Assembly: GCF_001183605.1 (NCBI RefSeq)
Contig: NZ_LFXJ01000013.1
Span: 272,001 to 336,000, forward strand
DNA from: Lysinibacillus xylanilyticus
GTDB taxonomy: Bacteria > Bacillota > Bacilli > Bacillales_A > Planococcaceae
Reading direction: 5' to 3'
DNA length: 64,000 bases
Position numbers and translations under genes: made by a program. The notes under the pieces were generated by a model, which saw nothing but the letters and a program-made list of their open reading frames with translations, searched no databases and was not told the DNA's origin. Every line of letters starts with the position of its first letter. Position 1 is the stretch's first letter. This document shows positions 52,631-62,258 of the stretch, piece after piece.

Positions 52631-52679
52631 AAAAAACGAGGATGCTTTCAAATATGAAGGTATCCTCGTTTTTTTTTTA
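52631..52679. terminator. Terminator between yugI and the regulator, bidirectional
   Basis: AAAAAACGAGGATGC pairs with TATCCTCGTTTTTT. A weaker hairpin CAGTGGG/CCCACTG lies upstream at 52478-52509. Confidence 0.8.
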
Positions 52680-52697
52680 TTCAAATATAGCTGAAAG

Positions 52698-54005
52698 TTA
52701 TTGGTTTTTTATTTTTCGAATTCGATATTGTAAGTTTTGTCGACTCATTCCAAGTGCACTGGCGGCCTTTGTAATATTGCCTTCATATAAATTTAAGACG
52801 TTTTGCACATAATATGATTCGGCTTCACGCAAATAAGCATCGAGCGGCATAACATCATTCTGTTGCTGGAACATAAAGAATTCCGGCTCGTGATTGGATG
52901 TGTCTTGCTGCTGTACCTTGAAGCGGAAATGCATTGGTAATAAATCTGAAGTAACTGTTGATTCAGTGGTCATAAACGACACAATTTCATCTAGTAATAG
53001 CTCAAGTTCCTTTAAATTTCCTGGCCAATCATATTGCAAAAATAAATCCTGTACATCAGGTGCTAGATCCGCGACATTTGAAGCAAAGCGTTCTCGATGG
53101 CGGTTAAAGTAATCATCTACGAATGGAAGAATATCTTCTTTACGATCTGTTAGATTTGGGATGGTAATAGCCATTGTAGCAAAGAAATAATACAGTGATT
53201 TTGAAAGTTTCTTTTCCTCGATCAATGTAATGGGATCGCTTCCTACACTTCCAATAAGCATGTATTTAGACTGTGGAAGAGATTGTAATATCTCTAATAG
53301 TTGCTCTTGAATGTCTAAACTTAAAAAGTCAATGCGTTCAAAGAAAAAAGTGTATGGCTTGTCATCCTGTAAGAGCTCCTGCACTTTATCTAAAACAGAT
53401 GGAACAGAGCGACGACTCACTAAGGTTACAAATGCTTCAGGGTCAGGCGATGCTGCATGGTGTATCCCCTCTGCGACTAAATCTTTTCCTGTACCCGATT
53501 CTCCAATTAGTAATACCGGTAATTTCACAGCTGCTGCTTTTTTTGCGTTTGCGATAATTTGTCGCATCGATTCGGAAACAGCTGTAATCATATCGAATGT
53601 TAAAGGTTCATCATATCGACGAAGGGGTTGATAAACTAGCTTTTCGAGTGATGTAATGTCACGAGCAAATTCAATCGCTCCAATTAGTTTATTTTCAACA
53701 TAAAGTGGAAAAGTATCATTAATAGTTGTAATTTCATGACCATTTTTATTCCAATATGTTTGTTTAACGTTAATTTCCTTTTTACCTGTTTGTAATACAC
53801 GCATTAAAGTACTTTCATGCTGGCGGAAGGAAAACATTTCAATAATAGAACGATCTGCTAATTCATCAAAATGGAAGCCTTCAATTTCTTTCATCTTTGA
53901 ATTATAAATAATTGTTTTGCCAGAAAGGTCTACAGCATGGATACCAACAGAAACATTTGTTGCAATGAACTTATAAAAAGGGAGTAAAGGTTCGGAATTT
54001 TTCAT
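52698..54005 (-). CDS. RocR/TyrR-like regulator lacking the GAFTGA loop
   Basis: 435 residues. PAS domain (10-120, TNVSVGIHAVDLSGKTIIYN), AAA+ domain with Walker A GESGTGKD (168-175), a degenerate Walker B (TFFFERIDFL, 219-228), WPGNLKELELLLDE, and a C-terminal Fis helix-turn-helix (NITKAASALGMSRQNLQYRI). The stretch that should read ELFGHEKGAFTGA is absent, so it cannot contact sigma-54 in the usual way. It is divergent from rocA; it most likely controls the roc genes in response to ornithine or citrulline. Confidence 0.85.
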   Translation of the reverse strand: MKNSEPLLPFYKFIATNVSVGIHAVDLSGKTIIYNSKMKEIEGFHFDELADRSIIEMFSFRQHESTLMRVLQTGKKEINVKQTYWNKNGHEITTINDTFPLYVENKLIGAIEFARDITSLEKLVYQPLRRYDEPLTFDMITAVSESMRQIIANAKKAAAVKLPVLLIGESGTGKDLVAEGIHHAASPDPEAFVTLVSRRSVPSVLDKVQELLQDDKPYTFFFERIDFLSLDIQEQLLEILQSLPQSKYMLIGSVGSDPITLIEEKKLSKSLYYFFATMAITIPNLTDRKEDILPFVDDYFNRHRERFASNVADLAPDVQDLFLQYDWPGNLKELELLLDEIVSFMTTESTVTSDLLPMHFRFKVQQQDTSNHEPEFFMFQQQNDVMPLDAYLREAESYYVQNVLNLYEGNITKAASALGMSRQNLQYRIRKIKNQ

Positions 54006-54039
54006 AAAATGTGCACCTCAAAAATTTTTTACTTGAAAT

Positions 54040-54058
54040 ATGCAACAAAATTTTGCAT
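54040..54058. promoter_or_regulatory. Palindrome 1 upstream of rocA
   Basis: ATGCAACAAAATTTTGCAT, inverted repeat with arms ATGCAA/TTGCAT; a TATAAT (54059-54064) follows immediately. Confidence 0.55.
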
Positions 54059-54083
54059 TATAATAAGTGTAAGAATATTCTAA

Positions 54084-54102
54084 ACGCAAAGATATTTTGC
54101 GT
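54084..54102. promoter_or_regulatory. Palindrome 2 upstream of rocA
   Basis: ACGCAAAGATATTTTGCGT, perfect arms ACGCAAA/TTTGCGT; centre 44 bp from that of palindrome 1. A half site TTTTTTGCAC is at 54109. Both share the core GCAA...TTGC and are probably operators of the divergent regulator. Confidence 0.55.
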
Positions 54103-54150
54103 CAATGTTTTTTGCACACTTAAAACACATCTCACGAGGGAGGATAAAGT

Positions 54151-55695
54151 ATGATTTCATACAAACACGAACCATTCACAGATTTTACTCAAGAGGCAAA
54201 TTACAACGCATATTTAGAAGCATTAAATAAAGTAGAGAGTTATTTAGGTCAAGACTACCCACTAATTATCGGTGGAGAACGTATTACTACAGAAGATAAA
54301 ATCGTTTCATATAATCCGGCAAAGAAAACAGAAGTAATTGGCCGCGTATCAAAAGCAAACAAAGAACTAGCTGAAAAAGCAATGCAAGCTGCAGACGAAA
54401 CATTCAAAACTTGGAAAAAAGTAGATCCAGCTATTCGTGCAGACGTACTATTCAAAGCAGCGGCGATTATCCGTCGTCGTAAACACGAGTTCTCTGCACT
54501 TTTAACAAAAGAAGCAGGTAAACCGTGGGCTGAAGCTGATGCAGATACTGCAGAAGCAATTGATTTCTTAGAATACTATGGTCGTCAAATGCTACGTATT
54601 AAAAACGGTCAACCTGTAGAAAGCCGTCCTGGTGAATATAACCGTTATGACTATATTCCACTAGGTATTGGTATTGTTATTTCACCATGGAACTTCCCAT
54701 TCGCTATTATGGCAGGGACAACGGTTGCAGCTTTAGTAACAGGTAACACTGTATTATTAAAACCAGCTTCAACAACACCTGTAGTTGCTTATAAATTTAT
54801 CGAAGTGTTAGAGCAAGCAGGTCTTCCAGCAGGTGCTGTGAACTTTGTACCAGGATCAGGTGCTGAAGTAGGTGACTACTTAGTTGATCATCCAAAAACA
54901 CGCTTCATCAGCTTCACTGGATCTCGTGATGTAGGTTTACGTATTAACCAACGTGCATCTGTATTAAACGACGGTCAAATTTGGATTAAACGTGTTATCG
55001 CTGAAATGGGCGGTAAAGATACAATCGTTGTTGATAAAGAAGCAGACCTAGAGCTTGCGGCACAATCTATCGTAAAATCAGCATTTGGCTTCTCAGGTCA
55101 AAAATGTTCAGCATGTTCTCGTGCTGTTATTGTTGAAGATGTATATGACACAGTTGTTAATCGTGTAATTGAGCTTACTAACACGTTAACAGTTGGTGAT
55201 CCATCAGACTTCAACAATTTCATGGCAACAGTTATTGACCAAGCGGCATTCAATAAAGTGACAGAGTACATTGAAATTGGTAAAGGAGAAGGTCGCCTTG
55301 TTGCAGGTGGTACAGCTGATGATTCAGTTGGTTACTTCGTTCAACCAACAGTATTTGCAGACGTAGAGCCTTCTGCGCGTGTTATGAAAGAAGAAATCTT
55401 TGGACCAGTTGTAGCTATTACAAAAGCTAAAGATTTCGATCAAGCAATTGATATTGCAAACGATACTGAATACGGTTTAACAGGTGCCGTTATTACAAAT
55501 AATCGTATGAACCAAGAAAAAGCACGTGAAGATTTCCATGTAGGTAACTTATACTTCAACCGTGGCTGTACTGGTGCAATCGTAGGTTACCAACCATTCG
55601 GTGGCTTCAACATGTCAGGTACTGACTCAAAAGCAGGCGGTCCAGACTACTTACAATTACACATGCAAGCAAAAACAACTTCTGAAATGCTATAA
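54151..55695 (+). CDS. rocA: L-glutamate gamma-semialdehyde (P5C) dehydrogenase
   Basis: 514 residues, normal length of RocA. Catalytic Cys319 in [26 protein letters not shown] (glutamate) and [11 protein letters not shown] (NAD). It oxidises P5C, made from proline or ornithine, to glutamate. The divergent regulator, rocD and glutamate dehydrogenase downstream make the pathway complete. GGGAGGA precedes the ATG. The TAA stop opens a repeat. Confidence 0.93.
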   Translation: MISYKHEPFTDFTQEANYNAYLEALNKVESYLGQDYPLIIGGERITTEDKIVSYNPAKKTEVIGRVSKANKELAEKAMQAADETFKTWKKVDPAIRADVLFKAAAIIRRRKHEFSALLTKEAGKPWAEADADTAEAIDFLEYYGRQMLRIKNGQPVESRPGEYNRYDYIPLGIGIVISPWNFPFAIMAGTTVAALVTGNTVLLKPASTTPVVAYKFIEVLEQAGLPAGAVNFVPGSGAEVGDYLVDHPKTRFISFTGSRDVGLRINQRASVLNDGQIWIKRVIAEMGGKDTIVVDKEADLELAAQSIVKSAFGFSGQKCSACSRAVIVEDVYDTVVNRVIELTNTLTVGDPSDFNNFMATVIDQAAFNKVTEYIEIGKGEGRLVAGGTADDSVGYFVQPTVFADVEPSARVMKEEIFGPVVAITKAKDFDQAIDIANDTEYGLTGAVITNNRMNQEKAREDFHVGNLYFNRGCTGAIVGYQPFGGFNMSGTDSKAGGPDYLQLHMQAKTTSEML

Positions 55696-55830
55696 CTTCT
55701 TTCGGCTGACTGAAGGAGTTATGCTTCGGGACGCAATTAGTTGAGGCATTATAAGAGAATCTGCGAGACTCCTCCTGGTAAAGTGAGTCCTGTCGAGGCG
55801 GCTTACCTAGGAGTAGTGAGCAGATTCTTG
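55693..55830 (+). repeat. Dispersed repeat with terminator-like hairpin after rocA
   Basis: TAACTTCTTTCGGCTGACTG with inverted GAAGGAGTTA, GGGACGCAATTAGTTGAGGC, then a separate element AGAATCTGC (55756) ... GCAGATTCT (55820) with inner GACTCCTCCTGG/CCTAGGAGT, followed by TGCTTTTTAT, which may terminate transcription. Confidence 0.65.
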
Positions 55831-55934
55831 CTTTTTATATTCAGAAAATGCTGAAATTGTTCTATTAATTTTACTTATAGAGAAACATAGTCTGCCAAAG
55901 ATTTTTCATCATGAACGTAAGGAGAGAATACTAT

Positions 55935-57128
55935 ATGACAAAAACAGATCAAGTTATTGAACAAACTCAAAATTATGGTGCTGCAAACTATCATCCGCTG
56001 CCAATCGTTATTTCAGAGGCTGAGGGTGTTTGGGTAAAGGATCCAGAAGGTAACAAATACTTAGATATGCTATCAGCTTATTCTGCTGTGAATCAGGGAC
56101 ACCGTCATCCTAAAATTATCGCCGCGTTAAAAGAACAAGCTGATAAAGTAACATTAACTTCTCGTGCATTTTATAGTGAAAACCTTGGTGAATGGTATGA
56201 GCTTGTTGGTAAATTAACGAATAAACAAATGGTATTACCGATGAATACAGGTGCGGAAGCGGTAGAGACTGCATTTAAAGCAGCTCGTCGTTGGGCATAT
56301 GATGTAAAAGGTGTAGAAGATGGCAAAGCTGAAATCATTGCATGTAATGGAAACTTCCATGGTCGCACTATGCTTGCTGTATCTTTATCATCTGACGAAG
56401 AGTATCGTCGTGGCTTCGGTCCAATGTTACCGAATGTTAAGTTAGTAGATTACGGTAACCTGGAAGCTTTAAAAGCTGCAATTACTCCAAATACAGCAGC
56501 ATTTTTAATTGAGCCAATCCAAGGCGAAGCTGGTATTGTTATTCCATCAGAAGGCTTCTTAAAAGCAGCTCGCGAGTTATGCCGTGAAAACAATGTTTTA
56601 TTCATTGCAGATGAAATCCAAGCTGGTTTAGCACGTACAGGTAAAATGTTCGCATGTGATTGGGAAGAAGTAGAGCCTGATATGTACATCTTAGGAAAAG
56701 CTTTAGGCGGCGGCGTATTCCCGATTTCTTGTGTAGCTGCAAATCGTGAAATCTTAGGTGTATTCAATCCAGGATCACACGGTTCAACTTTCGGTGGTAA
56801 TCCTTTAGCGTGTGCTGTATCAATTGCTTCAATTAAAGTATTACTAGATGAAAAATTAGCCGAGCGTTCACACGAACTTGGCGAATACTTTAAAGGTAAA
56901 TTAAAAGAAATTAAGAACCCAGTCATTAAAGAAGTTCGTGGTCGTGGTTTATTTATCGGAATGGAATTAACAGAGGCGGCACGTCCGTACTGTGAAAAGC
57001 TTAAAGAGTTAGGCCTATTATGTAAAGAAACACATGATACAGTCATTCGATTTGCGCCACCACTTGTTATTTCTCAAGAAGATTTAGATTGGTCAATCGA
57101 ACAAATTGAAAAAGTATTTAATATTTAA
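55935..57128 (+). CDS. rocD: Ornithine aminotransferase
   Basis: 397 residues from the ATG at 55935 (AAGGAGAG upstream); the frame extends upstream without support. PLP-dependent class [38 protein letters not shown] and ILGKALGGG with the PLP lysine. Transfers the delta-amino group of ornithine to 2-oxoglutarate, giving glutamate semialdehyde for RocA. Confidence 0.93.
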   Translation: MTKTDQVIEQTQNYGAANYHPLPIVISEAEGVWVKDPEGNKYLDMLSAYSAVNQGHRHPKIIAALKEQADKVTLTSRAFYSENLGEWYELVGKLTNKQMVLPMNTGAEAVETAFKAARRWAYDVKGVEDGKAEIIACNGNFHGRTMLAVSLSSDEEYRRGFGPMLPNVKLVDYGNLEALKAAITPNTAAFLIEPIQGEAGIVIPSEGFLKAARELCRENNVLFIADEIQAGLARTGKMFACDWEEVEPDMYILGKALGGGVFPISCVAANREILGVFNPGSHGSTFGGNPLACAVSIASIKVLLDEKLAERSHELGEYFKGKLKEIKNPVIKEVRGRGLFIGMELTEAARPYCEKLKELGLLCKETHDTVIRFAPPLVISQEDLDWSIEQIEKVFNI

Positions 57129-57211
57129 CAAAATGTTCACATTTTAATTCGGAAGTATGTTACAATGATGCCGATATACTATCATTATAAAAAACAAAGA
57201 GGCGATTTAAT

Positions 57212-58456
57212 ATGTCTGAAAACTTAAATCTGTTCACATCAACTCAAGAAGTCATTCAAGAGGCACTAAATAGACTTGGTTATGACGAAGCTATGTATGA
57301 ATTATTAAAAGAGCCGCTTCGCATGCTACAAGTACGCATTCCAGTGAAAATGGATGATGGTACAACAAAAGTATTTACTGGTTACCGTGCACAACATAAT
57401 GATGCTGTAGGGCCAACTAAAGGTGGGGTACGTTTCCATCCAGCAGTATCTGAGGAAGAAGTTAAAGCGCTTTCAATGTGGATGACATTGAAATGCGGTA
57501 TCGTGGATCTACCTTATGGCGGTGGTAAAGGCGGTGTCATCTGTGATCCTCGTCAAATGTCTATGGATGAAATCGAAAAATTGAGCCGTGGATATGTACG
57601 TGCAGTTAGTCAAATCGTAGGACCAACAAAAGATATTCCTGCGCCAGACGTATTTACGAATGCACAAATTATGGCTTGGATGATGGATGAATACAGCCGT
57701 ATGGACGAATTCAACTCACCAGGTTTCATCACAGGTAAGCCACTAGTGCTTGGTGGTTCTCAAGGTCGTGACCGTGCAACTGCACAAGGTGTAACGATCG
57801 TTATCCAAGAAGCAGCGAAAAAACGTGGTATTGAAATTAAAGGTGCACGTGTTGTTATTCAAGGCTTCGGTAACGCAGGTAGCTTCCTTGCAAAATTCAT
57901 GCATGATTTAGGTGCGAAAGTAATCGGTATTTCAGATGCTTATGGTGCACTTCATGATCCTGAAGGTTTAGATATCGACTACTTATTAGATCGTCGTGAT
58001 AGCTTCGGTACAGTAACAACATTATTTGAAAATACAATTTCAAATAAAGAATTATTAGAGCTTGATTGTGATATTCTAGTGCCAGCTGCTATCGAAAACC
58101 AAATTACTGCTGACAATGCACACAACGTTAAAGCAAACATCGTAGTAGAGGCAGCGAACGGTCCAACAACTGCTGAAGCAACTAGAATTCTAACTGATCG
58201 TGGCATTCTACTTGTACCAGACGTATTAGCATCGGCTGGTGGTGTAACAGTTTCTTACTTCGAATGGGTACAAAATAACCAAGGTTATTACTGGACAGAA
58301 GAAGAAGTTGAAGAACGTCTATACAAAAAAATGGTTGAAGCATTTGAAAACGTTTATACAACAGCGACAACACGTAACATTAACATGCGTTTAGCAGCTT
58401 ATATGGTAGGTGTTCGCCGCACTGCAGAAGCTTCACGCTTCCGTGGATGGGTTTAA
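57212..58456 (+). CDS. rocG: NAD-dependent glutamate dehydrogenase
   Basis: 414 residues. Substrate-binding PTKGGVRFHP and KCGIVDLPYGGGKGG with the catalytic lysines, NAD fold VVIQGFGNAGSFLAKFMH, and C-terminal RTAEASRFRGWV. It deaminates glutamate to 2-oxoglutarate and completes arginine/ornithine breakdown. RocG and GudB cannot be told apart by sequence reading; the context favours rocG. AGAGGCGAT precedes the ATG. Confidence 0.9.
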   Translation: MSENLNLFTSTQEVIQEALNRLGYDEAMYELLKEPLRMLQVRIPVKMDDGTTKVFTGYRAQHNDAVGPTKGGVRFHPAVSEEEVKALSMWMTLKCGIVDLPYGGGKGGVICDPRQMSMDEIEKLSRGYVRAVSQIVGPTKDIPAPDVFTNAQIMAWMMDEYSRMDEFNSPGFITGKPLVLGGSQGRDRATAQGVTIVIQEAAKKRGIEIKGARVVIQGFGNAGSFLAKFMHDLGAKVIGISDAYGALHDPEGLDIDYLLDRRDSFGTVTTLFENTISNKELLELDCDILVPAAIENQITADNAHNVKANIVVEAANGPTTAEATRILTDRGILLVPDVLASAGGVTVSYFEWVQNNQGYYWTEEEVEERLYKKMVEAFENVYTTATTRNINMRLAAYMVGVRRTAEASRFRGWV

Positions 58457-58470
58457 TCAATATATATAAG

Positions 58471-58509
58471 AAAAACGGGTCATTCCTAGTCGGATGATTC
58501 GTTTTTTTA
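58471..58509 (+). terminator. Terminator after glutamate dehydrogenase
   Basis: AAAAACGGGTCATTC pairs with GATGATTCGTTTTT, with two G-U pairs, followed by a T run. Confidence 0.75.
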
Positions 58510-58689
58510 TGTATACGTCCGGTTTTTATTCTTTGAATAAGTTGTTTAGTTTGTTGCACCATGAAGATCTTTTTTCTTTGCACTTTTTGTAGAGTGAATA
58601 CAATTATATTAGAGCCAATATTTTGGTTTTAATTCTTTGCTTTCATCAATAGAAATATGAGAAAATCCAACTAGAAAGGGGCGAATTGA

Positions 58690-59853
58690 ATGGATTCATT
58701 TACATTTTATAACCCAGTGAAGTTACATTTTGGTGAAAATGCACTGGAAAAGCTTTCAAATGAGTTAGCACAGCATGGTAAAAAGGTGTTAGTAGTATAT
58801 GGTGGAGGCAGCGTTAAGAAAAATGGTGTATACAATGCTGTCATCGAAAAGTTACAAGAAGCCGATAAAACAATATTTGAACTTAGCGGTGTTGAGCCAA
58901 ATCCACGTGTGGAAACAGCAAGACTTGGTATTGATCTTTGTAAAAAAGAAGAAATTGATCTAGTCATAGCTGTTGGTGGCGGTTCCGTAATTGACTGTTC
59001 TAAGTTAATTGTTGCGGGTGCAAAATATGATGGCGATGCTTGGGATATTGTAAAGCGTAAAGTAATTGTGGAGGACGCTTTACCACTCGGAACGGTATTA
59101 ACACTAGCTGCAACAGGTTCCGAAATGAACTCGGGCTCTGTCATTACAAACGCTGCGACAGAAGAAAAACTAAGCTGGGGTAGCCCTGCTGTATTCCCGG
59201 ATTTTTCGATTTTAAATCCAGCGTATACAGTGACAGTACCGAAAAATCATACAGTTTACGGTATCGTTGATATGATGTCTCATGTATTTGAACAATATTT
59301 CCATAATACGACGAATACACCGATTACAGATGAAATGTGTGAAGGGGTATTACGAACGGTCATTACAACTGCACCTAAACTAATAGAAGATTTAGAGAAT
59401 ATCCAGTTGCGTGAAACAATATTATTAGCCGGAACCATTGGGTTAAATGGATTCTTATCAATTGGCTCTCGTGGTGATTGGGCGTCACATAATATTGAGC
59501 ACGCTGTATCTGCAGTTTACGATATTCCGCACGCAGGTGGTTTAGCAATATTACAACCACATTGGATGCGTCTAAGTGTACCCGTAAATCCAGAGCGTTT
59601 TGCAGGTATTGCAACACGCGTTTTCGGTGTCGATGCAACAGAGAAGTCTCCAGAAGAGGTTGCATACGAGGGGATTGATCGTTTATCGGCATTCTGGACT
59701 TCACTAGGAGCTCCAAGTAGTTTAGCCGATTATGAAATTGACGGTTCAAAATTCCAGCAAATTGTAGAGCATGCTATGCAAAATGGACCCTTTGGAAACT
59801 TCAACAAATTACAGGAAGAAGATGTGCGAACTATTTTACAAAACTCCCTATAA
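58690..59853 (+). CDS. Iron-containing alcohol dehydrogenase (YugJ/BdhA type)
   Basis: 387 residues. [15 protein letters not shown] (NAD(P) binding), the metal-binding aspartate/histidines in [11 protein letters not shown] and [25 protein letters not shown]-dependent butanol dehydrogenase subfamily; the aldehyde substrate is not certain. Its TAA overlaps the head of a repeat. AAAGGGGCGA precedes the ATG. Confidence 0.85.
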   Translation: MDSFTFYNPVKLHFGENALEKLSNELAQHGKKVLVVYGGGSVKKNGVYNAVIEKLQEADKTIFELSGVEPNPRVETARLGIDLCKKEEIDLVIAVGGGSVIDCSKLIVAGAKYDGDAWDIVKRKVIVEDALPLGTVLTLAATGSEMNSGSVITNAATEEKLSWGSPAVFPDFSILNPAYTVTVPKNHTVYGIVDMMSHVFEQYFHNTTNTPITDEMCEGVLRTVITTAPKLIEDLENIQLRETILLAGTIGLNGFLSIGSRGDWASHNIEHAVSAVYDIPHAGGLAILQPHWMRLSVPVNPERFAGIATRVFGVDATEKSPEEVAYEGIDRLSAFWTSLGAPSSLADYEIDGSKFQQIVEHAMQNGPFGNFNKLQEEDVRTILQNSL

Positions 59854-59890
59854 CTTCTTTCAGTAAATGTTTTGCAACTTCAGTTACAGA
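59851..59890 (+). repeat. Remnant of a dispersed repeat
   Basis: TAACTTCTTTCAGTAAATG follows the bdhA-like gene; only the head is recognisable. Confidence 0.6.
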
Positions 59891-59960
59891 AGTATACAGG
59901 ATTGCTTAATAGAAGGTACAACAGAAGTAAAACAAGAACAGTGTTATCTGGTACTTATAT

Positions 59961-60003
59961 AAAAAATAGCCAACTGCCCGAAATATGGCAATTGGCTATT
60001 TGA
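59961..60003. terminator. Terminator before the CDF gene end, bidirectional
   Basis: AAATAGCCAACTGCC pairs with GGCAATTGGCTATTT; a long T run on the minus strand serves the CDF gene. Confidence 0.8.
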
Positions 60004-60015
60004 TTATTAATGATG

Positions 60016-61011
60016 TTATTGTTTAAATGTTGAGTTTCCCGGTCTTTCGCCAATATGCTTCCAATCTAGTTTCCCATCATCCTCATCAAATAAAATAGCC
60101 ACTTTTGATACACCCTTCTGACATAAAATGACCTCTGTTAAATGGTCACGTACATCATCCAGATAAGCGAGTGATAGGCTAGCGTCAGCTTCGGCAACTA
60201 ATTCCACATGTAAAAATTCGCCTTCTTTAACGACCTCTAAGCGAACAATATCTTTAATGTTTGGGTCATCCATAACAAGGTGAGCAATATGATTTAGCAT
60301 TTCTTCGTCTGTTTCACCAATAACTCCACGTGCATTATCAAGGAAAACTTTTGCTACTACATAGAACATCATACAGCCAATAATCATTGAAACAAGTCCT
60401 TCGATTCTTGTCCAGCCTGTAAAATGTGCGATTAAAATAGCAGCGAAGGCCAAGAAATTACCCCCTGTAGCAACTAAGTCTTCCATAAATACTAATTTTG
60501 TAGCTGGTTTCGCACGATTTAAATAGGGAATGGCTTTAGGAATAGCTGTTATTATCCCCGTTTTTTCCTGCCCAGCCTCATGTAGTATTTCAACGGCAGC
60601 CTTCGCAAGAACTGACCCTTCTAAAACAATACCGATTAATAGTACGCCAAGTGCAATGAGCATTCCTTTAGATTCTCCAGCTGGGTGTATAAAATGATGC
60701 CAGCCTTCTTTTACAGTTTCATAAGAAAGGATCGCCACAATTATAACAGCAAAAAGACAAACTAAGTTTACAATTCGGCCAAAGCCTCCGGGAAATTGTT
60801 TTGTCGGTGCTTTTTTCGAAAGCGCTGAGCCGATATAAACGAATAATTGGTTTGCTGCATCTCCTAGTGAGTGCATCATTTCTGCAAACATGGCAACATT
60901 ACCTGTAAAGAAGAAGGCAACACCTTTAATAATTCCTAAAAAGGCATTGACAACTGCTGCAAGCAGAGAAGGTTTATTCCCATTTTTTAATAGTTTTAAT
61001 AGTTCTACCAC
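60016..61011 (-). CDS. Cation diffusion facilitator family transporter
   Basis: 331 residues from the GTG at 61011 with GGAGG eight bases upstream; a TTG at 61026 is inside that site and touches the mgtC stop. Six membrane segments; FAEMMHSLGDAANQ carries the HxxxD metal site of membrane segment 2, and FMEDLVATGGNFLAFAA the second half of it. Cytoplasmic C-terminal domain of about 90 residues. Exports Zn, Mn, Fe or similar. It is cotranscribed with mgtC. Confidence 0.85.
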   Translation of the reverse strand: MVELLKLLKNGNKPSLLAAVVNAFLGIIKGVAFFFTGNVAMFAEMMHSLGDAANQLFVYIGSALSKKAPTKQFPGGFGRIVNLVCLFAVIIVAILSYETVKEGWHHFIHPAGESKGMLIALGVLLIGIVLEGSVLAKAAVEILHEAGQEKTGIITAIPKAIPYLNRAKPATKLVFMEDLVATGGNFLAFAAILIAHFTGWTRIEGLVSMIIGCMMFYVVAKVFLDNARGVIGETDEEMLNHIAHLVMDDPNIKDIVRLEVVKEGEFLHVELVAEADASLSLAYLDDVRDHLTEVILCQKGVSKVAILFDEDDGKLDWKHIGERPGNSTFKQ

Positions 61012-61026
61012 GAAAGAATCCTCCAA

Positions 61027-61746
61027 CTAGTTTAAAATTTCCATTTCGATTTTTTCTATATAGGGTAGTGCTCGTAATGAACGATAAAATGACAGTAAGT
61101 TATCAGAAACTATTAATGATAAGCGTAAATCTAATTCGTGAAAAACATTACTATTATTTGGAATATCTTTAATGCGTATGTTTTCAATAATAATATTGTT
61201 TTCCTTTAGAAATTGTAAAAAGGATTCACTATTTTCATCATTGTTAATCTGAACCTTCAATGATATTTCTCGCATACGAATTCTTTTTGGTCCTATTTTC
61301 ATTAGAAATGGCGATAAAACTTCAATTCCGAAGACAATGATAATTACAGCTAAAGTAGCATCCATATAGAAGCCTGCACCAACTGCAATTCCTATCCCAG
61401 CCGCTCCCCAGATCATTGCTGCAGTTGTTAAACCTGAGATACTATCATTCCCGCGTCTTAAAATAACACCTGCTCCAAGAAATCCAATGCCACTTACGAT
61501 TTGGGCAGCCAAGCGTAGAGGGTCCATTGAAATATTGATATCTGATCTTGGGGGTGTTGAGTAGGCGGTTTCAATAGAAATAACAGTTAATAAACAGCTG
61601 AATGTAGCAATGACTAAGCTTGTTTTTAATCCTACAGGTTTCTTTTTTAATTCCCTTTCGATGCCGATTACTAAACTTAATGTGGCTGCAATTACTAATT
61701 TTATGCCAACTTCATATGTAATCGTATTTCCAAGTAAGGCTTCCAT
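61027..61746 (-). CDS. MgtC/SapB family protein
   Basis: 239 residues from the ATG at 61746 (GGAGGG upstream). Membrane N-terminal domain with the MgtC strings IGIERELKKKPVGLKTSL, GIGFLGAGVILRRG and GLTTAAMIWGAAGIGI, then an ACT-like cytoplasmic domain (about 150-239). Related to magnesium homeostasis and membrane potential. Nearly adjacent to the CDF gene downstream. Confidence 0.85.
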   Translation of the reverse strand: MEALLGNTITYEVGIKLVIAATLSLVIGIERELKKKPVGLKTSLVIATFSCLLTVISIETAYSTPPRSDINISMDPLRLAAQIVSGIGFLGAGVILRRGNDSISGLTTAAMIWGAAGIGIAVGAGFYMDATLAVIIIVFGIEVLSPFLMKIGPKRIRMREISLKVQINNDENSESFLQFLKENNIIIENIRIKDIPNNSNVFHELDLRLSLIVSDNLLSFYRSLRALPYIEKIEMEILN

Positions 61747-61866
61747 AGGCAACCCTCCACAGGTATTTCGTATTGATAAGAGATATGCAAGGTGTCATTA
61801 TTATATGTACATTACTTTTTTGTATTGTACAACACGATAGTAATGAAGTATAAGTATTTTTATTTT

Positions 61867-62245
61867 CATTCAGTACTTATTTTTTCGTAGCTAAAGTGAA
61901 GCGGCAGTTATTAATGTTTTATGTAGCGAAAGCAGAGCGTCAGCTACAGATATCTTTACCTCTATAGGTAGTGAGATGAATGCGGGTATAAGTTAAAGTT
62001 TCCGGCAGATTTCACGGAATTTGAAAGGAGCTCTTAGAGGATGTTAGCTTAAAATCATCGCATCCATGCGATAATGGCTAACTGACCTGTGTCATGTGCT
62101 TTCGCACAAAGAACATCTGTTGCTGCCGCTGCGCTTTCGCACAAAAAACATCTGTTGCTGCCGCTGCGCTTTCGCACAAAAAACATTTGCAGGCCCGAGC
62201 GCAAAGCCGAATCCAGATGTAATAATGCCGAGGTAAAATTGATTG
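61867..62245 (+). repeat. Dispersed repeat cluster upstream of the EamA gene
   Basis: It contains GTAGCGAAAGCAGAGCG modules in inverted sense (61920), TTTCCGGCAGATTTCACGG, CATCGCATCCATGCGATAAT, two direct copies of a 35-bp unit (CTGTTGCTGCCGCTGCGC then TTTCGCACAAAAAACAT; unit starts 62116 and 62151), GCCGAATCCAGATGTAATAA and the tail. The 35-bp unit is the 46-bp array unit without its 11-base insert. It ends just before the GGAGGTTGGG ribosome binding site. Confidence 0.75.
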
Positions 62246-62258
62246 GAGGTTGGGTTTA

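Noticed and set aside
54006..54150. Sigma-54 (-24/-12) promoter for rocA
   Set aside because: No TGGCAC-N5-TTGC arrangement with correct spacing; the GCAA...TTGC strings are parts of palindromes.
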